From Pirellula sp. (lineage in GTDB: Bacteria; Planctomycetota; Planctomycetia; Pirellulales; Lacipirellulaceae), in the NCBI GenBank assembly GCA_013822725.1, contig PNKX01000035.1, positions 1-39,085 on the forward strand: a stretch of 39,085 bases of DNA, read 5' to 3'. Positions within the stretch are counted from its first letter, which is position 1, and every line of letters starts with the position of its first letter. This document shows, in pieces, positions 25,459 through 33,802 of this stretch. The position numbers and the translations under genes are program-made. The notes beneath the pieces are model-generated. The model had not been told where the DNA came from, searched no databases, and saw nothing but the letters and a program-made list of their open reading frames with translations.

Positions 25459-26658
25459 TTAGCCGCGTCCCGCCGCGAGACGTTCGACAATCGAATCGCC
25501 AATCGTCAGCGCAGACGTCGCCGCCGGCGACGGGGCATTGAGCACGTTCACGACGTTGCCGTGCGTCTCGATCAGGAAGTCGTCGACCAGCGACCCGTCC
25601 GGCAGCAATGCCTGCGCTCGCACCCCGGCCGGCGCCGGGCTGAGGTGGGACGCTTCGATCTCGGGCACCAACCGCGACAGGGCCCGCACGAACGCCTGCT
25701 TGCTGACGCTCCGCCACATCTCGCCGGCTCCCATCCGCCAATATTTAGCCGCCAGCCGCAAGAAGCCGGGATACGTGAGCGACTCCGCCAATTCGCTGAC
25801 GTTGATCGTCGTCTTGAAATACCCCTCGCGGGCGAACGCCAGCACGGCGTTTGGACCGCACTCGACGCCGCCATTGATCATCCGCGTGAAGTGGACGCCC
25901 AGAAACGGAAACGCCGGATCGGGCACCGGATAAATCAAATTGCGAACGAGCTGCTCCGCCTCGGGTTTCAACTCAAAGTACTCGCCGCGAAATGGAATGA
26001 TTTTCGCCGGCGGCTTCTCGCCCGTGAGGGCGGCGACGTGGTCGCTGTAGAGGCCGGCGCAATTAACGACCTGCCGCGCGGAGTAATCGCCCGACAGCGT
26101 CTCCACGATCGTATCGGGGCCGTCGCTCCGAAACCGCCGCGCGCACGTCCCGAGTTTGATCTCGCCCCCCGCTTCTTTGATTCGCTCGGCCAAGCGCTGA
26201 CAAACCAGCGGGTAGTCGACGATCCCCGTCTCGGGGACATGAATCGCCCGCAAGCCCGCGACGTGCGGCTCCAACTCAAGCAGCCGCCCACGATCGATGA
26301 TCTCGCACCCGACGCCGTTCGCGCGGCCCCGTTCCAAAATGTTGTCGAGCCGCGGCAACTCCGCTTCAGACAACGCGACAATCACTTTGCCGCAGACGTC
26401 GAACGGCACCCCCTCGGCGCGGCAGAACTCCTCCATCGCGAGCTTCCCCTCGCGGCAATTCTTCGCTTTGAGCGACCCCGGCTTGTAGTAAATGCCCGAG
26501 TGGAGGACGCCCGAGTTGCGCCCCGTTTGATGGGCAGCGAGTTCGGGTTCCTTTTCCAGCAGCAGGCAACTCCTGCCTGGAAAGCGGCGTTGGTACTTGT
26601 ACGCAGTAGCGAGGCCGACGATGCCTCCGCCAATGACAATCAGATCTGAGGTGGGCAT
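25459..26658 (-). CDS. lhgO: L-2-hydroxyglutarate oxidase
   Basis: This 399-aa FAD enzyme oxidises L-2-hydroxyglutarate to 2-oxoglutarate. ATG 26658 begins MPTSDLIVIGGGIVGLATAYKY, the FAD dinucleotide fold. HQTGRNSGVLHSGIYYKPGSLKAKNC is the hallmark of the LhgO/YgaF branch of the DAO family. NCAGLYSDHVA and FRGEYFELKPE follow, and GLRA-x-HVPETGIVDY is also characteristic. The open frame to 26907 is a leader that does not fit. A leftward operon with the flavin reductase and the thiamine-binding-type gene is plausible, but 136 bases containing an inverted repeat separate them, so cotranscription is uncertain. Confidence 0.95.
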   Translation of the reverse strand: MPTSDLIVIGGGIVGLATAYKYQRRFPGRSCLLLEKEPELAAHQTGRNSGVLHSGIYYKPGSLKAKNCREGKLAMEEFCRAEGVPFDVCGKVIVALSEAELPRLDNILERGRANGVGCEIIDRGRLLELEPHVAGLRAIHVPETGIVDYPLVCQRLAERIKEAGGEIKLGTCARRFRSDGPDTIVETLSGDYSARQVVNCAGLYSDHVAALTGEKPPAKIIPFRGEYFELKPEAEQLVRNLIYPVPDPAFPFLGVHFTRMINGGVECGPNAVLAFAREGYFKTTINVSELAESLTYPGFLRLAAKYWRMGAGEMWRSVSKQAFVRALSRLVPEIEASHLSPAPAGVRAQALLPDGSLVDDFLIETHGNVVNVLNAPSPAATSALTIGDSIVERLAAGRG

Positions 26659-26707
26659 GAATCGAGGCGGGTGGAGAATTCGTTGCAGTGGAGGTGGAAT
26701 TTCAATT

Positions 26708-26786
26708 GCGAGCCGCTGGCATTTTGCCTGCGGTGAAGTGGGTACTCGCTCGGCACTTCTCCACTGGCAAAATGCCAGTGGCTCGC
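26708..26786. repeat. 21-bp inverted repeat between lhgO and the flavin reductase
   Basis: Bases 26708-26728 and 26766-26786 are complementary at 20 of 21 positions. The arms contain GGCATTTTGCC-type sequence. An inner GAAGTG/CACTTC pair extends the structure. It separates two leftward genes and could be a terminator-like or dispersed palindrome. Confidence 0.8.
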
Positions 26787-26794
26787 CGGAACTC

Positions 26795-27265
26795 TCAGTA
26801 GTTGGCTCCGCTCTTGCGGATGTGAACCATCGGCGGCAACTCGGTCGACGACAGCGATCCGCCGGTGACCGTCGCAAGAAAAATGAGGTGATCACCAGAA
26901 TCGACATGCGACACGGGCAGGCATTCCAAGCGACCGACGACGCCGTTTAGCGCCGGCACGCCGTTCGACGCAACTTCGACGTCGATCCCCTCAAACGCCG
27001 CCTCGCCCGGCTCAAAGCCCTTGCCAAAATGCTTGAGGAACTGGTGCTGCTTCTCGCCCACCACGTTCAGCACGAACGGTTCGCCGGCAGCCAGCCATTC
27101 AGCGACATAGCGGCCTCGCTTCACCGCTACGGTAACGCACGGCGGGTCGAAACCGGCCTGCATCACCCAACTCGCCAGCATGCCCGTGGCGCGCTCGTCG
27201 CGTCCGATCGTCAGGATATAGATGCCGCTGGGAACGCGGCCAAGTACGGGCATTGGGTCGGTCAT
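26795..27265 (-). CDS. flavin reductase-like FMN-binding protein (156 aa)
   Basis: The sequence LGRVPSGIYILTIGRDERATGMLASWVMQAGFDPPCVTVAVKRGRYVAEWLAAGEPFVLNVVGEKQHQFLKHF follows the flavin reductase-like domain of FMN-binding split barrels, with the G-I-Y-I-L-T start, the ASW-x-Q flavin contact and FVLNVV. The C-terminal HIRKSGANY is short. It may reduce FMN for a partner oxygenase or act as a stand-alone oxidoreductase. The 21-base gap to the upstream gene indicates one transcript with it. Confidence 0.88.
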   Translation of the reverse strand: MTDPMPVLGRVPSGIYILTIGRDERATGMLASWVMQAGFDPPCVTVAVKRGRYVAEWLAAGEPFVLNVVGEKQHQFLKHFGKGFEPGEAAFEGIDVEVASNGVPALNGVVGRLECLPVSHVDSGDHLIFLATVTGGSLSSTELPPMVHIRKSGANY

Positions 27266-27286
27266 GCGGGGCAGTTCTGTCTGAAG

Positions 27287-27598
27287 TTACTTCGAGGCGG
27301 CCGATTGTCCCAGCTTCGCGCGCACGCTGGCGACCTTCGATTGGATCCCGCCGCTAACCCCTTGGCGATAGTCGATCTTGGCGGTACAGGTGACGCGGTT
27401 CGAGGACTTGGCGACTTCCTCAATACATTCCCGCATCAGGTCGAGCACTTGGGGTAAATCCCCCTCGATGATCGTTCCCATGGCGTGGAGTTCGTAGCTG
27501 AGACCGGAGCGCTCGACGATCTCCACGCAACGAGCGACATACGCACTGACGCTTTCGCCTTGCCCGAGCGGAACGATGCTCATTTCCAGCAGAACCAT
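27287..27598 (-). CDS. MTH1187/DUF77 thiamine-binding-type protein (103 aa)
   Basis: MVLLEMSIVPLGQGESVSAYVARCVEIVERSGLSYELHAMGTIIEGDLPQVLDLMRECIEEV is the Thiamine_BP (DUF77) domain, including the beta-strand start, the S-Y-V and the G-T-x-I-E-G motif. The family binds thiamine or HMP in the cytoplasm of many bacteria and archaea. The length is normal. It is the first gene of the leftward group with the flavin reductase (21-base gap) and perhaps lhgO. A promoter should lie between it and the divergent DUF1207 gene. Confidence 0.9.
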   Translation of the reverse strand: MVLLEMSIVPLGQGESVSAYVARCVEIVERSGLSYELHAMGTIIEGDLPQVLDLMRECIEEVAKSSNRVTCTAKIDYRQGVSGGIQSKVASVRAKLGQSAASK

Positions 27599-27764
27599 GG
27601 CAACAAACCTCTGCGTGACGAAAGAGCGTGGCTAGGGGCGTAGGCGGGAGAATTCGGGGCGACTAGCCCATTGTAGGTGGGCCGACTGGGGTGTCGAGGC
27701 AGGTGCTATCAGGGTGAAAGTCGGCCTTCGCGAAATCGGCAAACTTCCATATCCTCCCCGCACG

Positions 27765-28886
27765 ATGGACGCCTGGGCACTACGCACGTTGTGGGTTCTT
27801 GCCGCCACGACAGGAACCCTCTGGGGATCCGGTCGGGGTTGGGCGCAAGCGCCCAATTATTCATCTCCTGGTTGGCAGCCTTACCGCGAAGGCGCCGACG
27901 TGCTGCCGACGCCAGGCAATGGCGAGTTGGCCAATGCCGTCGCAAACCCTGCCGGTGCGCCGCTGCAGGTCGCCCAGGCGCCGATGATGGTGATGGACTC
28001 GCCAGTCGAGGTCGCCGACGGGATGGACCCGATGATGGCCTGCCCCCAGCCGATGTTCGCAGCGCCCCCTTGTGCGATGCCGATGTACTTCGACGCTTCG
28101 GGCGCCCCGCCAAACAGCCCTCAATACTGGCAGTGGCGCATCCTGCCTGAGAACGTCATCTGGCAATCGTACTGGGCCGGCATGCACGAGCCCCGCATCT
28201 CAGGCGTGGCGTTTCACAACGCGCCGAACACCACGAACTACCTCGACGTCTCGCTCGGCGGCCGCGCGTCGATCCTACGCTACGGCACCGACGGCCCCGG
28301 TCGACCGGAAGGCGCCGAAATCCAAATCGAGGGCGCCGCGTTCCCACGCTTGAATCTCGACGCCAACTGGGACGTCGAAGCGGTCGACTTTCGCTTCGGC
28401 GTGCCGTTGATCTACGGCCGCGAAAAATGGCAAACCAAATTCTCCTACTACCATCTCAGCTCTCACATGGGAGATGAATACGCGATCCGCGAGAACGCGC
28501 TAGCCGACCGCATCAACTTCAGTCGCGACGTACTGGTGTTTGGCCTCTCGTACTTTCCTCTCCCGGCGTGGCGTTGGTATTCGGAGATGGGCTGGGCCTT
28601 CCACTACGACGAGTCGGAGCCATGGGAATTCCAGTTCGGCGTCGACGTCGCGGAGCCGGGACCGACCGGCCCCTGGGGCGTCCCCTTCTTTGCGATCAAC
28701 GGCCACATCCGCGAAGAGCTAAACTACGGCGGCAATCTCGTCGCCCAGATCGGCTGGCTGTGGCGCGGCAACAGCACCAAAGTGCTGCGGACCGGCTTCC
28801 ACTACTTCAACGGCAAGTCGAACCAGTTCGAGTTCTTCCGGAACTTCGAAGAACAACTCGGCGTCGGGTTGTGGTACGAGTTCTGA
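27765..28886 (+). CDS. DUF1207 outer-membrane-type protein (373 aa)
   Basis: The signal peptide starts at ATG 27765 (MDAWALRTLWVLAATTGTLWGSGRGWAQA); a GTG at 27714 would extend it by 17 residues, and neither has a strong ribosome-binding site. A Met/Pro/Ala-rich linker (residues 50-100) precedes the DUF1207 domain: ILPENVIWQSYWAGMHEPRISG, LGGRASILRYG, EGAAFPRLNLD, VDFRFGVPLIYG, FSYYHLSSHMGDEY, FGLSYFP, WAFHYDE, PWEFQFGVD, GHIREEL, FHYFNGKSNQFEFF, and the terminal aromatic GLWYEF. This domain is read as a beta-barrel in the outer envelope. The biological role is not known. Confidence 0.9.
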   Translation: MDAWALRTLWVLAATTGTLWGSGRGWAQAPNYSSPGWQPYREGADVLPTPGNGELANAVANPAGAPLQVAQAPMMVMDSPVEVADGMDPMMACPQPMFAAPPCAMPMYFDASGAPPNSPQYWQWRILPENVIWQSYWAGMHEPRISGVAFHNAPNTTNYLDVSLGGRASILRYGTDGPGRPEGAEIQIEGAAFPRLNLDANWDVEAVDFRFGVPLIYGREKWQTKFSYYHLSSHMGDEYAIRENALADRINFSRDVLVFGLSYFPLPAWRWYSEMGWAFHYDESEPWEFQFGVDVAEPGPTGPWGVPFFAINGHIREELNYGGNLVAQIGWLWRGNSTKVLRTGFHYFNGKSNQFEFFRNFEEQLGVGLWYEF

Positions 28887-29246
28887 TCTATTCGCTTGCC
28901 CGGCTCCTCCCTGGTTCTGACTCGGCCTTCAGGTGAGCCGCCTAGCAGTTCTGATTGAACCGCCAAGGACGCCAAGGTTCGCCAAGGTTCGCCAAGGAAG
29001 ACAAAGAATTTTGGAACCGCGGATGAACGCAGATAAACGCCAATAAAAACTATCTGCGTTCATCAGCGTTTATCGGCGGTTTCATACTCTTCCTCTTTTT
29101 TCCGTTGTGGCCCCCGTGCCGCCGTGGTTCCATTCCTCCCCGCACTTCCTTGGCGTCCTTGGCGGTTTCTCTTTGAATTCTGCGGTTCTTCGAGGACGGC
29201 ATTCCAAGGGCTTCGTGTCGCTCCCTCTTCCCGCTAGAATGGCCCG
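28887..29246. other. intergenic region rich in REP-like repeats
   Basis: No gene is supported here. It carries a nested palindromic structure at 28958-29167 and a purine-rich stretch near the methyltransferase start. Confidence 0.7.
28958..29167. repeat. nested inverted repeats with GATRAACGC tandem motifs
   Basis: An outer perfect 20-bp pair of AACCGCCAAGGACGCCAAGG (28958-28977) and its complement (29148-29167) encloses an inner array of GATGAACGC/GATAAACGC units around 29014-29085 and their complements. Internal tandem GCCAAGGTTC units (28971-28997) are also visible. This is a composite repetitive element of the kind seen scattered in many bacterial genomes. Confidence 0.8.
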
Positions 29247-29891
29247 ATGGCAACCGGCGGGGCAAATTACCGACTATTCTGGCAAGAGTTCCGCCGCACG
29301 TTTGAGAGCACCGGAGCCATCGCTCCGAGCGGCCGACGCCTCTGCCGAGCTCTGGCCCGCTACGTCGCCGGCGACGGCAAGCCGAGGCGAATCTTGGAAG
29401 TCGGCCCCGGCACCGGCGTTGTCACCGATGCGATCATCGCCCAAATGGGCCCTCGCGACACGCTCGACGTCGTCGAGTTGAACGAGCGGTTCGTCGCCGC
29501 GCTCCGCGAGCGACTCGCCAGTGATCCGAACTGGCAACGCGTCGCCGACCGCGTCCGTATCCATCACTTGCCGATCGAGCAGTTGGATTCGGCGGAGAAA
29601 TACGACGTCATCGTTTCAGGATTGCCGTTCAACAACTTCCCAGTCGAACTGGTCCAAAATATCCTGACGCATCTCGAGAAACTAGCAGCCCCAGGGGCAA
29701 CGCTGAGCTTCTTCGAGTATGTCGCAATTCGTCGCATCAAGGCCGTCGTCTGTGCGAAGCCGGACCGCGACCGGCTCAACGGCATCGGCGACGTGTTGAA
29801 CGACGCGTTCGCCAACCGCCAGTTCCGCCAAGAATGCATCGTGGCCAACGTCCCGCCAGCGTGGGTCCATCACCTCCGCTACGACGGTTGA
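29247..29891 (+). CDS. class I SAM-dependent methyltransferase (PmtA-like)
   Basis: The 214-aa product has SAM-binding motif I ILEVGPGTGVVT at 49-60 and motif II acidic residue VVELNERFV. Motif IV is GLPFNNFPVEL, as in phosphatidylethanolamine N-methyltransferases of the PmtA type, which resemble rRNA adenine dimethylases. FWQEFRRTFESTGAIAPSGR at the start is characteristic of this group. The likely role is phospholipid headgroup methylation at the membrane, but an rRNA or other small-molecule target cannot be excluded. It lies 23 bases before tsaD in the same direction. Confidence 0.85.
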   Translation: MATGGANYRLFWQEFRRTFESTGAIAPSGRRLCRALARYVAGDGKPRRILEVGPGTGVVTDAIIAQMGPRDTLDVVELNERFVAALRERLASDPNWQRVADRVRIHHLPIEQLDSAEKYDVIVSGLPFNNFPVELVQNILTHLEKLAAPGATLSFFEYVAIRRIKAVVCAKPDRDRLNGIGDVLNDAFANRQFRQECIVANVPPAWVHHLRYDG

Positions 29892-29914
29892 ATCGAAGAC
29901 CCTGATATCCCCCG

Positions 29915-30952
29915 ATGCCGCTGATCCTCACCATTGAATCGACGTGCGACGAAACTGCCGCCGCGGTCATTAACGACCGCTTGGAGGTCCTCTCCTCCGT
30001 GGTCGCCTCGCAGGAAAAATTCCACGAGCAATTCGGCGGCGTGGTGCCGGAAATCGCCTCGCGGGCCCACGTCGAGCGCATCTTGCCGGTCATCGACTCA
30101 ACGTTGAAGAAGGCTGGCGTCGGTCTCGCTGATCTCGATGCGATCGCCGTCGCCAATCGACCTGGCCTCGCCGGGTCGCTGCTGGTCGGCCTCATGGGGG
30201 CGAAGACGCTCGCCCTCGCCTGCGACCTGCCGTTGATTGCCATCGATCACCTGCAAGCCCACATCTACGCCTGTCGGTTGGCGGCCGGCCGAGACGTCTT
30301 CCCGTGCATCGGCTTGATCGTCAGCGGCGGTCACTCGAATATCTACCGCTGCCAATCGCCGCTCGACTTCACGCCGCTGGGGGGCACGATCGACGACGCC
30401 GCCGGCGAAGCCTTCGACAAAGTCGCGAGCATGCTAGGCCTCGGCTTTCCCGGCGGCCCAGCCCTGCAGCGTGCAGCCGAGAAGGGCGATCCCAAAAAGT
30501 TCCGTCTGCCGCGCCCGCTCCTCGATGATGATACGCGGCTCGAGTTCAGCTTCAGCGGCCTGAAGACCGCGGTGCGATATCAACTCTTCGGCGTCGGTCG
30601 ACCTGAAATGGATGCGGCGAAGCTCGACCCGCAATTAGTCGCCGACATGGCGGCCAGCGTTCAAGCCGCCATCATTGACTGCTTGGCCGGTAAGGCGGTG
30701 CTGGCCTTACGACAAACAGGCTTCAACCGCCTCTGCATCGGCGGCGGCGTCGCGGCGAACCGGCCCTTTCGCGAGCGGATGGAACGACTCGCCGCCGAGC
30801 AATCCTTCGAACTCCACATCCCGCCGCTGTCGCTCTGCACCGACAACGCCGTCATGGGAGCGATCGCGTTCGAGAAGTTCAACGCCCAGCAGTTCTCGAC
30901 GCTTGAACTCGAAATCTCGGCCGGCCTGGAACGACCGCACCTGAATCGCTAA
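29915..30952 (+). CDS. tsaD: tRNA N6-adenosine threonylcarbamoyltransferase
   Basis: TsaD transfers threonylcarbamoyl to A37 of ANN-decoding tRNAs. The 345-aa length is normal. IESTCDETAAAVIND at residues 7-21 is the family start (T in place of the common S). VVPEIASRAHVERILPVI and the IDHLQAHIYA segment with metal-binding His112 and His116 follow. GGHSNIYRC, FDKVASMLGLGFPGGPALQRAAEKGD, FSFSGLKTAVRY and CIGGGVAANRPFRERM complete the ASKHA fold. It probably shares a transcript with the methyltransferase upstream. The other TsaB/E/C partners are not in the window. Confidence 0.96.
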   Translation: MPLILTIESTCDETAAAVINDRLEVLSSVVASQEKFHEQFGGVVPEIASRAHVERILPVIDSTLKKAGVGLADLDAIAVANRPGLAGSLLVGLMGAKTLALACDLPLIAIDHLQAHIYACRLAAGRDVFPCIGLIVSGGHSNIYRCQSPLDFTPLGGTIDDAAGEAFDKVASMLGLGFPGGPALQRAAEKGDPKKFRLPRPLLDDDTRLEFSFSGLKTAVRYQLFGVGRPEMDAAKLDPQLVADMAASVQAAIIDCLAGKAVLALRQTGFNRLCIGGGVAANRPFRERMERLAAEQSFELHIPPLSLCTDNAVMGAIAFEKFNAQQFSTLELEISAGLERPHLNR

Positions 30953-30955
30953 CAA

Positions 30956-31027
30956 GGGTGGCACTCCCTGTAAGGGCGTGGTTTGCGTTTCCATGAGGCC
31001 ACCACGCCCTTTCAGGGCGTGCCACCC
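30956..31027. repeat. 27-bp inverted repeat after tsaD
   Basis: Bases 30956-30982 and 31001-31027 are complementary over 27 positions with two mismatches and an 18-nt spacer. The arms contain GGGTGGCAC and AGGGCGTGGT. It lies between the convergent tsaD and FAD/Rieske genes and could end both transcripts, but no T-run follows. Confidence 0.8.
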
Positions 31028-31038
31028 AAGAAATGACG

Positions 31039-32568
31039 TCACTCCTCAACCGGCGCTAAATTCACGTTCGCTGGCCCGTTGACGACTTCGCCGTCGGCAT
31101 GAAACCGCGAGCCGTGACACGGACAGTCCCACGACCGCTCCGCATTGTTCCAATGCACCACGCAGCCGAGATGGGGGCACACGGCCGAGAGTTCCGTCAG
31201 CTTTCCGTCATCATCTCGACAGGCCGCGATCTTCGTCATCCCGCGGCGAACGATCGCCCCGGCGCCAGGCTCGATCTCGTCAACCGATTTCACTTCACCA
31301 GGAGTGAGCCAATCTAGATACTGCCCGGCGACGTTGATGTTTTCTTTGACGAACGGCCCGGCGGCAGCCACGGTTTTTCGTGACGGGTCATAGAGTTGCT
31401 CCCAGGGATTCTCGCGGCCGAGAATCATGTCGGTTACCAGCATCCCCGCGATCGTGCCATGCGTAATCCCCATCCCCGAGTCGCCCGTAACAACGTAAAC
31501 GTTGTCCTGATCAAGCGGATTTCGGCCGATGAACGCGAGCCCATCCATGGTCTCCATGCATTGGCCGCCCCAGGTGAATTCGACTTCGCCTACCGGAAAA
31601 CGCTCTCGAGCCCAATCGATCAGTCGCTGATGACGTTCGTCTGCGTCGTCGGCTTGGCCTGACTTATGATCTTCGCCGCCGATGATCAGTAGATCGCTGG
31701 TTTCATCGAGCGGCTGCAACCGGACGTAGTGGTAGGCGTCGAGCGTGTCCCAATAGAGGGCGTCCTCCACGCTCCCGCGCGGCACGCGGGCGCCGACGAC
31801 ATACGTCATGTAAGGCGCCTGCTTCGTATGGAGGGCGAACATGTCGTTGATCGGCGAATTGGTCGCGACCACGACCGACGCCGCTAAAACAGCATGTTCG
31901 CCGACGTGAACTTTCGCCGTCTCGCCGCTGACAATTTTGTCGACGTGGCTATTAGTAAACACCTTTCCGCCGCTGCGCTTGAATGCCTTCACTAATCCGT
32001 CTAAATACTTGAACGGATGGAATCGAGCCTGCTGCGGAAATCGCAAACAGCGGCCGGTGTCGAACTCGGCGAGAGGCGCCTTCGACGCCGTCTCGACGCT
32101 TACGCCCGCGCGCTTCGACGCTGCGAACTCCTCATCAAGATCGACTTCTTCGTCCTCTCCAGCAGAAATCAGGTATCCATCGAGCCGCTGAAAGTCGCAC
32201 TCAATGTGCAACTCCTGACTCGTCTGCTCGATGAAGTCAATCGCGGCCGCATGGCTCTGCGCGGCGAGTCGCGTCTTTTCTTCGCCATGCCAGCGCAGCA
32301 TGTTGATGAAGCGATCGTCGATCACGTTTGACAAATGGGCGGTCGTGACGTGCGTCATGCCGCTCGCCAAAGGTCCGTCATCGAGCAAGACGACGCGCTT
32401 CCCCGCTTTCGCGAGGAGGTAGCCGGTCGTCAATCCTGAGATCCCGCCGCCAATGATGCAAACGTCGCACTCCAAATCCGTCGTCAGTCGACGCGATTTC
32501 GGCAGCTCGACGGTCGCTCCCCAGATTGATTCGCTCTCTGCAGCGGCGATTGGCGAAACGCGTTCCAT
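31039..32568 (-). CDS. FAD-dependent oxidoreductase fused to a C-terminal Rieske domain (509 aa)
   Basis: ATG 32568 has GAGAGGA upstream. Residues 35-420 are a DAO-type FAD oxidoreductase: CDVCIIGGGISGLTTGYLLAKAGKRVVLLD, MTHVTTAHLSN, HPFKYLDGL, VVATNSP and YVVTGDSGMGITHGTIAG. Residues 445-509 form a Rieske 2Fe-2S domain with C464-x-H466 and C482-x-x-H485, and the two extra cysteines C469 and C484 that form the high-potential disulphide (CPHLGC and CPCHGS). Similar fusions occur in many environmental bacteria. The substrate is not known; an electron path from flavin to Rieske, or the reverse, is likely. Confidence 0.92.
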   Translation of the reverse strand: MERVSPIAAAESESIWGATVELPKSRRLTTDLECDVCIIGGGISGLTTGYLLAKAGKRVVLLDDGPLASGMTHVTTAHLSNVIDDRFINMLRWHGEEKTRLAAQSHAAAIDFIEQTSQELHIECDFQRLDGYLISAGEDEEVDLDEEFAASKRAGVSVETASKAPLAEFDTGRCLRFPQQARFHPFKYLDGLVKAFKRSGGKVFTNSHVDKIVSGETAKVHVGEHAVLAASVVVATNSPINDMFALHTKQAPYMTYVVGARVPRGSVEDALYWDTLDAYHYVRLQPLDETSDLLIIGGEDHKSGQADDADERHQRLIDWARERFPVGEVEFTWGGQCMETMDGLAFIGRNPLDQDNVYVVTGDSGMGITHGTIAGMLVTDMILGRENPWEQLYDPSRKTVAAAGPFVKENINVAGQYLDWLTPGEVKSVDEIEPGAGAIVRRGMTKIAACRDDDGKLTELSAVCPHLGCVVHWNNAERSWDCPCHGSRFHADGEVVNGPANVNLAPVEE

Positions 32569-32662
32569 AGCCCGATCCTCTCTAACATCAGCGCCCGATA
32601 AATGACCGCTGATCAGGAGTTGCAAGCCGCGTGCCGTCGCCTCAATCGCCCATAGGCGCATG

Positions 32663-32695
32663 AAAAAAGCGGCCCAAGCCGAGGCTTGGACCGCT
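32663..32695 (-). terminator. Rho-independent terminator of the thioredoxin-fold gene
   Basis: Read on the minus strand, a 13-bp stem (32695-32683 with 32680-32668, one G-T pair) with a 2-nt loop is followed by a T-run at 32668-32663. It lies 79 bases after the stop of the leftward gene. Confidence 0.9.
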
Positions 32696-32773
32696 ATTTC
32701 AGTGTTGTCGATCTTGGCTGATTCTGGTCGCCATCACGCCAGCGGCTGGGTCGGCCGCTGGCAGCAGGTGCGA

Positions 32774-33292
32774 CTAGAGACCCATCGCCTTCCGCTGGCA
32801 AGCGGTGCAGCCGGCCGGGTATGAGGCGCCCGATTGCGAGCCGAGAACCGTGTTGCCGCGGTAGCCGACGTTGTGAACGACGGGCTGTTCGCCCTTTTCG
32901 AACTTCGTCAGCGTGGTCTTCCACTCATCGCCCGAGATCTGGCCCGGCTTCTTGAACAGCACGGTGGCGCCATTCTTGTCGATGATCGCCGTGTGCGGGA
33001 ACTCCGTGGCGCCGAACGCTTCAGCGACCTTCTTGCCGTATTCGGTCGAGACGTCGACGCGGCACAGCTCGTACGACTTCAGCAGTTCCGCGTTCGGGCC
33101 GTCGGCCTTCAGCAGATCTTCTTGAACGGCAGTCTTCGCGTCGGCGGGCGTGTCGAGCACGACCAGCAGCGGGCGTTGATCACTCCGCGTCGCCGCCAAC
33201 GCCTTACCGTAATCGGCCTGCCATTGCGTCGCGGTGGGCGCTACGGCCATGGTCGAGGCGGCAATCGTGACGACAGCGAGGTAATGAACCAT
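32774..33292 (-). CDS. exported thioredoxin-fold protein without active-site CXXC (172 aa)
   Basis: ATG 33292 follows AAGGAG about 8 bases upstream, and a short signal peptide (VHYLAVVTIAASTMAVA) covers residues 1-20. WQADYGKALAATRSDQRPLLVVLDTPADAKTAV fits the first part of a thioredoxin fold, but the active-site cysteines are missing. Residues 72-112 contain YELCRVDVSTEYGKKVAEAFGATEFPHTAIID, with a cis-Pro at P99. The C-terminal tail PAGCTACQRKAMGL carries a CXXC pair (Cys162, Cys165) outside the fold. The role may be a chaperone or metal carrier rather than an oxidoreductase. It lies downstream of the HtrA gene in the same direction, with a long gap between. Confidence 0.78.
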   Translation of the reverse strand: MVHYLAVVTIAASTMAVAPTATQWQADYGKALAATRSDQRPLLVVLDTPADAKTAVQEDLLKADGPNAELLKSYELCRVDVSTEYGKKVAEAFGATEFPHTAIIDKNGATVLFKKPGQISGDEWKTTLTKFEKGEQPVVHNVGYRGNTVLGSQSGASYPAGCTACQRKAMGL

Positions 33293-33802
33293 ACGAAACA
33301 CTCCTTGTGGTGCTGCGTTCTCTCGACGAACGACGGCTCGTTCCGTGTCAACGAGAGGCCCGCCTTCGACGCCGATCATCGCGTCAGCCGCGGTCGTGAG
33401 AGATTCGCATCAGTGCGACAGGACGCCCCAAAAAATTCGCTGAGGTGGCGACGCTTCGATGACGTCGCCGCGAAGGGCATCTGCCAGTGGTGGGTCAAAC
33501 TCTAGTTGGAGGGTCAAAGGCGGCTGACCAGGCGTTGTGAAGTCGCCCAGCCGTCAAAGTTGATCATCCGACTTTAGCCGCCCCGAATGTCGTGGCAAGT
33601 ACCCGGGGGCATTGCGGCAAGTCCCCCGTGCAATCGGCCTGCGATTTGCGAATCGCTGCGAACGGAGGGCTTCAATTAGACAGAAGTCCTTTTCTGGTTG
33701 ACGATTATGCAAACTCGTCAAGACGAGTTACGTCGCGGCGCGACATTCGCCTAAATTCCCTATTTGCCGCGATCGCTGCAGCAATTTTTTTCTTTTTTCA
33801 AA
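33293..33802. other. intergenic region upstream of the thioredoxin-fold gene
   Basis: No gene is supported in these 510 bases. An 18-bp palindrome-like sequence, AACTCGTC-AA-GACGAGTT, is at 33712-33729 and could be an operator or a small hairpin. The segment next to the HtrA stop is T/A-rich. A promoter for the leftward gene must lie here. Confidence 0.6.
33712..33729. promoter_or_regulatory. 8-bp inverted repeat (possible operator)
   Basis: AACTCGTC and GACGAGTT are exact complements with a 2-base centre. It lies 420 bases before the thioredoxin-fold gene. The regulator is unknown. Confidence 0.3.

Noticed and set aside
25438..26649. Rightward open frame antisense to lhgO
   Set aside because: A shadow of the LhgO reading frame; no start signal or family similarity.
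32694..32924. Short leftward frame next to the thioredoxin-fold gene's end
   Set aside because: It overlaps the terminator hairpin and the real gene in another frame; the product is Arg-rich and featureless.
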